A stretch of DNA of 28,256 nucleotides. Origin: UBA724 sp049596815 (GTDB taxonomy: Bacteria; Bacteroidota; Bacteroidia; Flavobacteriales; Flavobacteriaceae). The notes beneath the pieces are model-generated. The model saw nothing but the letters and a program-made list of their open reading frames with translations, was not told the DNA's origin and ran no database searches. This document shows, in pieces, positions 22,452-28,256 of the stretch (position 1 is the first letter of the stretch; every line of letters begins with the position of its first letter). A program made the position numbers and the translations under genes. Location: NCBI GenBank assembly GCA_049596815.1, contig JBMYLY010000013.1:1-28256 (forward strand). Direction: 5' to 3'.

Positions 22452-24833
22452 TTATGAATCCTCGTCAGGTAGGATGTCAAAACGAGGTTCTTTGAGTGTG
22501 CGTTCGTTGGCAATGCTTTCCTCCAAAGAGAGTAGTAGCGATGGCAATAATATCAGATTGGCCAGCATCGCAAACAGCAAGGTTGCAGATACCAATCCTC
22601 CGAGCGCAACCGTGCCCCCATAACTAGAAATCATAAACACCGAAAATCCAAAATACAACACGATAGAGGTGTAAAACATACTCACACCTGTCTCTCGCAA
22701 GGCTGCATAAACAGATTTTTTAATACGCCATTTGTTGGCCTGAAGTTCTTGTCTGTATTTGACCAAAAAGTGAATGGTATCATCAACAGATATCCCGAAT
22801 GCTACACTAAACACCAAGATGGTGGAGGGTTTGATGGGTATTCCCAAAAAGCCCATCATACCGGCTGTGAGAATTAACGGGATGATATTGGGAATCAGCG
22901 ATATTAGAATCATACGAAATGACCGAAAAGTGTAGGCCATAAACAAAGCAATCAGTAAAATGGCCAATGCAAGTGACACAACCAAATTGCGCACCAAAAA
23001 ACGTGTACCCTTCAAATAGCCGAGTGCCTTTCCTGTGAGAGAGACTTCGAAATTTTCTTTTGGAAAAAGTTTGGCTGTTTCTGACAAAAGTCCCGTTTCG
23101 ATAGCTTCCATACGAGCTGTAGATACGTCTTTCAACATTGTAGAAATTCGGATAAACTGCCCTGTGCTATCGATTAGGCTTCCCGATAAGCTAGCCTCAC
23201 CCGACATGTTTTTGACAAACGAACCAATAAAGCTGTTTTCTTGGCGTGTAGGTAATTGGTAGTAGTTGGGGTTTCCATTGTAATAGGTTTGTTTGAAATA
23301 CTTGGCCACATTCAGCACAGAGACACTCTGAGACAACTCTGGTATTTCGTTGATGTAGGCATCTAGTTTATCCAACCGATTGAGAGTAGATAGGCGTGTG
23401 GCTCCGTTTTTTCTTTTGGTATCAATCATAATTTCAATGGGCATGACACCATTAAACTGATCTTCAAAAAACCGAATGTCTTCAAAAAAGGAAGTGTTCC
23501 TGGGCAGGTCATCAATGATGGTACCCGATAGTTTGATTTGATACATACCTGCCACACTGAGCATCAGCGCAATCACAGACACAAAGTAGACCCCCACACG
23601 TTGGTGACGTACCATGCGCTCCATCCAATCCACAAATCCCGTCATCCACTTCCTGCTCAAATGGGCCAAGTGTTTTTTCTTGGGAATTGACATATAGCTA
23701 TACATGATGGGGATAATCAGCAGCGACAGCACAAAAATCAGCATGATGTTGATCGAGGCCACCAAGCCAAATTCTTTGAGTAGTTTGCTGTTGGTGAGTG
23801 TGAAGGTTGCAAATCCCAATGCAGTGGTCATATTGGTCATCAGGGTGGCATTTCCGATTTTGGAAATGACTCTTTGCAATGAGCGTGCTTGGTTGCCGTG
23901 TTTTTTGATTTCTTGTTGGTACTTGTTGATTAAGAAAATACAATTGGGCACACCAATCACAATCACAATAGGGGGAATCAGTGCGGTAAGCACAGTAATT
24001 TCATACCCCATCAGGCCGAGTACTCCAAAGGCCCACATAACCCCAATAATTACCACCACCATTGAAATAAACGTAGCGCGGTAGGAGCGGAAAAAGAAGA
24101 AGAAAATCAGTGTTGTGACCAAGGTAGCCGCTACCACAAACAAACCGATTTCGTTTAGAATGGTCGCTGCGTTGATGGTACGTATGTAGGGCATGCCCGA
24201 AACACGCACATCATTGCCTGTAACTTTTTCATAGGCTGCTATTTTGGGAATCAAAGACTGGTTGACAAAATCTTGTCGAAGTCCACTGTTTACCGCTTCT
24301 TTTTTTAGGTAGATGAGTGTTTGTACTACCTCATTCTTCGGACTCACCAAAAGCCCCTTGAAAAATGGGAGTTTTTCAAACAGATTTTTTTTGAGCGCAC
24401 CAGCTTGACGGTCTGTTTTGGGTTGTTGGTTGGCGATAGGCCCCATTTCGAAACGCTGTTGGGCATTGTTTTTTTTGAGTTCCTCCAAGGTGCCAATCCC
24501 CACCACAGAAGCCACGGCTTCTTCTTGTTGAAACGAGAGGGTCAGGGCGCTCCAATCAGCGATTCCTTGTTTGGTAAACAAAGCCGAGTCTTGTACGGCT
24601 AGAACAATAATGTTTCCTTCATCACCAAATTTTTCAACAAAAGAAGTATAGGCCAGATTAAAAGGGTGGTTGTCGGGGAGGAGGTTGGCCTCGGTAAAGC
24701 TAAAGCGCATGTTTTTCCACTGCATCGATAGAAAAACAGTAGCAATAACGACTAGAAGTATAAAAAAAACACGATTGCGCAGGATAAGCGAGGCGACAGC
24801 GCCCCAAAAACGCGTATTAATCCATTTTATCAT
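22452..24833 (-). CDS. RND-superfamily exporter, MMPL type
   Basis: A 793-residue inner-membrane transporter with the duplicated RND layout: TM1 at about 22-40, a periplasmic domain to about 230, a bundle of five helices, then TM7 (about 415-435), a second periplasmic domain and a final five-helix bundle. TM10 carries FSVAFGISVDDTIHFLVKY, with the paired Asp expected for proton coupling; the equivalent place in TM4 reads VIVIGVPNCIFLINKY, without an acid. The family (MmpL/HpnN-like) exports lipids, hopanoids or other hydrophobic molecules; the substrate here is unknown. It starts 25 bases after frr and is followed by asnS, an arrangement I believe recurs in Flavobacteriia. Confidence 0.9.
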   Translation of the reverse strand: MIKWINTRFWGAVASLILRNRVFFILLVVIATVFLSMQWKNMRFSFTEANLLPDNHPFNLAYTSFVEKFGDEGNIIVLAVQDSALFTKQGIADWSALTLSFQQEEAVASVVGIGTLEELKKNNAQQRFEMGPIANQQPKTDRQAGALKKNLFEKLPFFKGLLVSPKNEVVQTLIYLKKEAVNSGLRQDFVNQSLIPKIAAYEKVTGNDVRVSGMPYIRTINAATILNEIGLFVVAATLVTTLIFFFFFRSYRATFISMVVVIIGVMWAFGVLGLMGYEITVLTALIPPIVIVIGVPNCIFLINKYQQEIKKHGNQARSLQRVISKIGNATLMTNMTTALGFATFTLTNSKLLKEFGLVASINIMLIFVLSLLIIPIMYSYMSIPKKKHLAHLSRKWMTGFVDWMERMVRHQRVGVYFVSVIALMLSVAGMYQIKLSGTIIDDLPRNTSFFEDIRFFEDQFNGVMPIEIMIDTKRKNGATRLSTLNRLDKLDAYINEIPELSQSVSVLNVAKYFKQTYYNGNPNYYQLPTRQENSFIGSFVKNMSGEASLSGSLIDSTGQFIRISTMLKDVSTARMEAIETGLLSETAKLFPKENFEVSLTGKALGYLKGTRFLVRNLVVSLALAILLIALFMAYTFRSFRMILISLIPNIIPLILTAGMMGFLGIPIKPSTILVFSVAFGISVDDTIHFLVKYRQELQANKWRIKKSVYAALRETGVSMFYTSIVLYFGFSVFMISSYGGTVALGGLVSATLLFAMLANLILLPSLLLSLEESIANERTLKEPRFDILPDEDS

Positions 24834-24858
24834 AGCAACATCACGAACACAAAAGCCC

Positions 24859-25410
24859 TTAGACCGTCATGATCTCTTTTTCCTTTACAGCATATTTTTC
24901 ATCAATCTTTTGGATGTAGTCATCTGTCAATGACTGCACATCTACCTCGGCATTGCTTTTTTGGTCTTCGGATAGGTCGAATGTTTTGATTTCGTTGTTG
25001 GCATCTTTTCGCGCGTTGCGTACGCCTACTTTTGCATTTTCCGCTTCTGCTTTGGCCAGTTTGACCAATTCGCGGCGACGCTCTTCGGTGAGCGGTGGTA
25101 TGTTGATAATGACCGATTCGCCATTGTTCATGGGGTTAAAGCCCAAGTTGGCAATCATAATGGCTTTTTCGATATCGGGTATCATGGTTTTGTCCCAAGG
25201 CTGGACAGAAAGGGTTTGTCCATCAGGAGTGTTGATATTGGCTACTTGGCTCAACGGAGTTTGTGCGCCATAGTATTCAATCTTAACCCCCGACAACATA
25301 TTGGGGTTGGCCTTTCCGGCGCGTATATTCACAAAAGACTTATCAAGATGGTCAATCGCTTTTTGCATTGCCTCTTTGGTCATGTCTAAAAGTAAAGTCA
25401 ATTCTTCCAT
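24859..25410 (-). CDS. frr: Ribosome recycling factor
   Basis: A 183-residue RRF that, with EF-G, splits post-termination ribosomes. The three-helix-bundle domain and the beta/alpha hinge domain are both present: SFVNIRAGKANPNML, the segment around YYGAQTPLSQVANI, then PPLTEERRRELVKLAK and VRNARKDANNEIK in the long C-terminal helices. Length matches E. coli (185). It lies 6 bases downstream of pyrH, the widespread pyrH-frr pairing, and 25 bases upstream of the exporter gene. Confidence 0.98.
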   Translation of the reverse strand: MEELTLLLDMTKEAMQKAIDHLDKSFVNIRAGKANPNMLSGVKIEYYGAQTPLSQVANINTPDGQTLSVQPWDKTMIPDIEKAIMIANLGFNPMNNGESVIINIPPLTEERRRELVKLAKAEAENAKVGVRNARKDANNEIKTFDLSEDQKSNAEVDVQSLTDDYIQKIDEKYAVKEKEIMTV

Positions 25411-25416
25411 GGTGAT

Positions 25417-26121
25417 TTATTTGACGGTAGTACCGATTTGTGCTCCTGCTACCACTTGTTCAAGATTGCCGGGCGTATTCATATCAAACACAACAATGGG
25501 CAGGTCGTTTTCTTGACTGAGCGTAAAGGCGGTAGAGTCCATGACTTTGAGGCCTTTTTGAAGGACATCTTTAAAGCTGATATTATCAAATTTGGTTGCA
25601 TTGGCGTCTTTTTCCGGGTCGGTATTGTAGATGCCATCCACACGAGTCCCCTTTAAAATAACATCTGCATCGACTTCGATGGCACGCAAAACGGCAGCGG
25701 AGTCTGTGGTAAAGAAGGGATTGCCAGTACCAGCGCCAAAAATCACGACACGCCCTTTTTCAAGGTGCCGTACGGCCCGTCTTTTGATGTAGGGTTCTGC
25801 AACAGCCTCAATTTTTAGGGCCGTTTGGAGTCGGGTTTGTACCCCCGCATCCTCTAATGCGCTTTGTAGCGCCAAGCCATTGATGATGGTGGCAAGCATA
25901 CCCATATAATCACCCTGCACACGGTCCATACCATTGCTAGCACCTGCAACCCCGCGAAAGATGTTGCCTCCGCCAATGACAATGGCTATTTGAACTCCTT
26001 TTTTTACAACATTTTTGATTTCGTTGGCGTAGGCAGCCAAGCGTTCGGGGTCAATCCCGTGGGCACGATCGCCCATCAGCGCTTCCCCACTGAGTTTAAG
26101 TAATATGCGTTTGTAATGCAT
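25417..26121 (-). CDS. pyrH: UMP kinase
   Basis: Hexameric bacterial UMP kinase (UMP + ATP to UDP), of the amino-acid kinase fold. The start is ATG 26121 (MHYKRILLKLSGEAL), giving 234 residues; the longer open frame to 26196 would run through the promoter and into the tsf terminator. KLSGEAL (9-15), the glycine-rich GGGNIFRG (50-57) and FGAGTGNPFFTTDSAA with the nucleotide-binding residues are all present. Between it and tsf lie an intrinsic terminator and a perfect -7 box, so it begins a new transcription unit with frr. The 8 bases just before the ATG on the coding strand are TCTCCTCC, not a Shine-Dalgarno. Confidence 0.97.
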   Translation of the reverse strand: MHYKRILLKLSGEALMGDRAHGIDPERLAAYANEIKNVVKKGVQIAIVIGGGNIFRGVAGASNGMDRVQGDYMGMLATIINGLALQSALEDAGVQTRLQTALKIEAVAEPYIKRRAVRHLEKGRVVIFGAGTGNPFFTTDSAAVLRAIEVDADVILKGTRVDGIYNTDPEKDANATKFDNISFKDVLQKGLKVMDSTAFTLSQENDLPIVVFDMNTPGNLEQVVAGAQIGTTVK

Positions 26122-26136
26122 GGAGGAGATTTCCTG

Positions 26137-26144
26137 CAAATATA
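26137..26144 (-). promoter_or_regulatory. -7 box (TAnnTTTG) for pyrH-frr
   Basis: On the minus strand this reads TATATTTG, 15 bases before the pyrH ATG and just downstream of the tsf terminator. A TTTG lies 27 bases upstream, longer than usual spacing, within the terminator T tract. Position between a terminator and a gene start supports a real promoter. Confidence 0.5.
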
Positions 26145-26172
26145 ACCATTTACCCCCTGAAAAATATGACAC

Positions 26173-26202
26173 AAAAAAAATGCCTTGGTTTTCCAAGGCA
26201 TT
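26173..26202 (-). terminator. Rho-independent terminator after tsf
   Basis: An inverted repeat with a perfect 10-bp stem: AATGCCTTGG at 26179-26188 and CCAAGGCATT at 26193-26202, with a 4-base loop. On the minus strand the hairpin is followed by a run of eight T (26173-26180, part of it shared with the stem). It lies 23 bases after the tsf stop. The opposite strand lacks a comparable T run, so it acts for the rpsB-tsf transcript. Confidence 0.88.
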
Positions 26203-26225
26203 GTTGTGTTTTAGGTTGTTAGGCT

Positions 26226-27050
26226 TTATACCAAAGCCACCCTTTTAAATCCGGTCACAGTAAGTTCGCTGTTTACAGATTTTACGTAGTCAGCAACACT
26301 TTGCTTGGCCTCTTTGATATAGGCTTGATTTACCAAAGTATTGTCTTTAAAGAAACGCTTAAGTTTTCCTTTGGCGATGTTGTCCAACATAGCTTCGGGC
26401 TTGCCTTCCTGACGCAATTGGTCTTTGGCAATCTCGATTTCTTTTTCAACTGTTGCAGCATCAACACCTTCCTCATTGAGTGCGATAGGATTCATGGCAG
26501 CGGCTTGCATGGCTACGTTTTTGGCAGCTTCGCCAGCGCCATCCACGTTTGCTGACAAACTGGTTAGGGTAGCGATTTTGTTGCCAGCATGGATGTATGA
26601 ACCCACAAAAGCACCTTCTAGGCGTTCAAACCCACCGATTTCAATCTTTTCTCCAATCACACCAGTTTGCTCGGTCAGCTTTTCAGCTACTGTAATACCT
26701 TCAAAATCGGCAGCCAAAAAAGCGTCTAAGCTATCGAAACCAAGTGCTAAGTCGGCCAGTTTGTTAGCCAAAGCCAAATAGCTGTCGTTTTTGGCAACGA
26801 AATCGGTTTCACAGTTCACAGACACAATTACTCCAGCAGTGGCATCTGCGTTTACGCGAGCGATTACAGCACCCTCAGAGGAGTCGCGATCAGCTCGGTT
26901 GGCAGCCACTTTTTGTCCTTTTTTACGTAAAATTTCAATGGCGGCGTCAAAGTCTCCGTTAGACTCAACCAAGGCTTTTTTACAGTCCATCATTCCGGCT
27001 CCGGTAGATTTACGGAGCTTGTTTACATCTGCAGCACTAATTTTTGACAT
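26226..27050 (-). CDS. tsf: Translation elongation factor Ts
   Basis: A 274-residue EF-Ts, the nucleotide-exchange factor for EF-Tu. The N-terminal UBA-like domain is clear (VNKLRKSTGAGMMDCKKAL, about 9-27), followed by the conserved core TDFVAKND (about 81-88) that contacts EF-Tu, and two core subdomains with AAMNPIAL. Slightly shorter than E. coli's 283 but complete. It follows rpsB after 18 bases, the near-universal rpsB-tsf pair, and is closed by a strong intrinsic terminator. Confidence 0.98.
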   Translation of the reverse strand: MSKISAADVNKLRKSTGAGMMDCKKALVESNGDFDAAIEILRKKGQKVAANRADRDSSEGAVIARVNADATAGVIVSVNCETDFVAKNDSYLALANKLADLALGFDSLDAFLAADFEGITVAEKLTEQTGVIGEKIEIGGFERLEGAFVGSYIHAGNKIATLTSLSANVDGAGEAAKNVAMQAAAMNPIALNEEGVDAATVEKEIEIAKDQLRQEGKPEAMLDNIAKGKLKRFFKDNTLVNQAYIKEAKQSVADYVKSVNSELTVTGFKRVALV

Positions 27051-27068
27051 GCGTAGGGGTTTAAATTT

Positions 27069-28058
27069 TTATTCTTCCTCTTTAGATTTTTCTTCGGTCT
27101 CTTCTTCAGAAGTTTCCTCGTTAGCTTCTTGCTCAGTAGCATCCTCTTCCTCAGTTTCTTCAACCTCAGCAGCGGCTTCTTCCTCAGTGGTTTCAGCTTC
27201 TTCAGTTTCGAGAGCGGTTTCTTCAACTACCTCTTCAGCCTGAGTAGTAACTTCTTCAACTACTTCTTCTGTCTGAGCAGCAGCTTCTTCAACTGCTTCT
27301 TCAGTTTCGGTTGCTGTCTCAGGAACTACTGCTCCTTCTGTTTCGGCAGCTTCAGCAGCTGCTTTTTCTTGCTTGCGTTCGCTGAGTCCTTCACCCACCG
27401 ACTGGGCGACCAATGCCAAAATTTTGTCGATCGACTTTGAAGCGTCGTCATTGGCAGGAATGGCATAGTCCACTTCTCTTGGGTCGGCGTTTGTATCGAC
27501 CATAGCGAAGATGGGAATATTGAGTTTTTGGGCTTCACGAACAGCGATATGCTCACGGCGGATGTCAACGACAAACAAGGCTCCGGGCAATCGTGTCATA
27601 TCGGAAATTGAGCCCAAGTTTTTTTCCAATTTGGCTCGCAAACGGTCTACTTGAAGTTTTTCCTTTTTAGACAAGGTTTCAAACGTACCGTCTTTTTTCA
27701 TGCGGTCAATGGCAGCCATTTTTTTGACAGCCTTGCGAATGGTCACAAAGTTGGTAAGCATACCTCCGGGCCAGCGCTCTGTAATGTAGGGCATGTTGAC
27801 CTCAGCTGCAGCCTTAGACACGATGTCCTTGGCTTGTTTTTTGGTAGCTACAAAAAGGATTTTACGCCCCGATGCAGCGATTTTGTGTAGCGCTTGCTGG
27901 GCCTCTTCGATTTTGGCAACCGTTTTGTACAGATTGATGATGTGGATACCGTTGCGCTCCATGTATATGAAGGGCGCCATGTTGGGATTCCACTTGCGGG
28001 TGAGGTGACCAAAGTGGACACCTGCGTCGAGTAATTCTTTTACTTCGATTTTTGACAT
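27069..28058 (-). CDS. rpsB: 30S ribosomal protein S2 with long acidic C-terminal tail
   Basis: Residues 1 to about 230 are an ordinary bS2/uS2: VKELLDAGVHFGHLTRKWNP, YITERWPGGMLTNF, LPGALFVVDIRREHIAVREA and IPIFAMVDTNADP. The protein then continues for roughly 100 residues made almost only of Glu, Ala, Thr and Val, to a total of 329, where about 240 is normal. The tail contains an 11-residue tandem repeat (244-287; see the repeat entry). The frame, codons and stop are continuous with the core, so it is part of the protein and not a read-through error. S2 sits on the solvent side of the small subunit near the mRNA exit; what the tail does is unknown. It precedes tsf and follows rpsI after 141 bases. 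Confidence 0.97.
   Translation of the reverse strand: MSKIEVKELLDAGVHFGHLTRKWNPNMAPFIYMERNGIHIINLYKTVAKIEEAQQALHKIAASGRKILFVATKKQAKDIVSKAAAEVNMPYITERWPGGMLTNFVTIRKAVKKMAAIDRMKKDGTFETLSKKEKLQVDRLRAKLEKNLGSISDMTRLPGALFVVDIRREHIAVREAQKLNIPIFAMVDTNADPREVDYAIPANDDASKSIDKILALVAQSVGEGLSERKQEKAAAEAAETEGAVVPETATETEEAVEEAAAQTEEVVEEVTTQAEEVVEETALETEEAETTEEEAAAEVEETEEEDATEQEANEETSEEETEEKSKEEE
27198..27329 (-). repeat. Four imperfect 33-bp tandem repeats in rpsB (11-residue units)
   Basis: Units at 27198-27230, 27231-27263, 27264-27296 and a more diverged one at 27297-27329. The first two share ttcttcaactac at their plus-strand end and the third has one change there. They encode VVPETATETEE, AVEEAAAQTEE, VVEEVTTQAEE and VVEETALETEE (residues 244-287). 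Weaker 11-residue spacing seems to continue to the C-terminus. Confidence 0.85.
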
Positions 28059-28118
28059 TGTTGTTTTCGTTTACGTTCCCTGATTAGCAATATTTGAGTG
28101 GCGTTTTTTTTTCGGCCT

Positions 28119-28147
28119 CAAACATTTAGATGCTAAACTAATGGCAA
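28119..28147 (-). promoter_or_regulatory. Candidate promoter in the rpsI-rpsB gap
   Basis: On the minus strand a TTG (28145-28147), an 18-base spacer and AATGTTTG (28119-28126, one mismatch to TAnnTTTG). It would start transcription some 55-60 bases before rpsB. The 141-base gap also contains an imperfect hairpin (TTTGAG at 28117-28122 with CTCAAA at 28093-28098) that overlaps the -7 box. Confidence 0.3.
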
Positions 28148-28199
28148 CAAATTAGACACTATTAAATGAACTTATGTATAAGCCAATGCTACCAAACTG

Positions 28200-28256
28200 T
28201 TAACGTTTGGAGAATTGGAATTTTTTACGGGCTTTTTTCTGCCCAAACTTTTTACG
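28200..28256 (-). CDS. rpsI: 30S ribosomal protein S9, last 18 residues (5'-truncated)
   Basis: The final 18 codons plus stop, running in from beyond the window edge. The peptide RKKFGQKKARKKFQFSKR is the basic C-terminal tail of uS9, which ends in the universally conserved S-K-R that reaches the P-site tRNA anticodon loop. The position upstream of rpsB on the same strand fits the rplM-rpsI-rpsB-tsf order usual in Bacteroidota. Stop TAA at 28200-28202. Confidence 0.92.
   Translation of the reverse strand, partial: RKKFGQKKARKKFQFSKR

Noticed and set aside
26122..26196. N-terminal extension of pyrH
   Set aside because: It runs through the -7 box and into the tsf terminator; UMP kinases start close to KRILLKLSGE.
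27129..27440. Long open frame antisense to the rpsB tail (Ser/Phe-rich)
   Set aside because: It is the reverse complement of the Glu-rich repeat codons, which rarely give stops; no independent coding support.

Overview
The window reads as a chromosomal housekeeping segment from a member of the Flavobacteriia (Bacteroidota), probably Flavobacteriaceae-like. The grounds are: a single-polypeptide b558-type cytochrome for succinate dehydrogenase; Bacteroidota-restricted families (DUF4270 lipoprotein, DUF3575-like barrels, a lipoprotein with an N-terminal Ig-like domain, a half-length glycogen-synthase homologue beside panC); near absence of Shine-Dalgarno sequences; and several boxes matching the Bacteroidota -7 consensus TAnnTTTG. 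I see no insertion sequence, phage, CRISPR, tRNA or rRNA. No gene-free stretch exceeds about 150 bases.

Layout. 2-3291 (+): end of sdhC, then sdhA and sdhB (complex II). 3350-4123 (+): an omega-amidase-like nitrilase, convergent with a lipoprotein/comF pair on the minus strand (4110-6441). 6493-8031 (+): glycyl-tRNA synthetase, convergent with two tandem paralogous outer-membrane barrels (8028-9147, -). 9203-11006 (+): exonuclease III and a Tas-like aldo/keto reductase. 14534 back to 11003 (-): panC, panD, a flippase-like membrane protein and radA, tightly packed. 14640-17303 (+): truncated, motif-degenerate glycogen-synthase homologue followed by a DUF4270 lipoprotein with an Asp-rich calcium-type repeat block. 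18492 back to 17305 (-) and 18554-19468 (+): divergent kbl and SDR-type threonine dehydrogenase, the two steps of threonine to glycine plus acetyl-CoA. 28256 back to 19465 (-): rpsI (last 18 codons), rpsB, tsf, a clear terminator, then pyrH, frr, an RND/MMPL exporter, asnS and rpoN.

How they work together: most genes serve central functions (respiration, CoA precursor synthesis, translation and ribosome recycling, DNA repair, amino-acid turnover). The parts least explained by known biology are the half GlgA/DUF4270 pair, the 11-residue-repeat acidic tail on ribosomal protein S2, the -7-like boxes lying only 4-5 nt from start codons (candidate leaderless mRNAs), and the systematic overlap or abutment of all five convergent gene ends. 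I did not find an obvious novel defence or mobile system.
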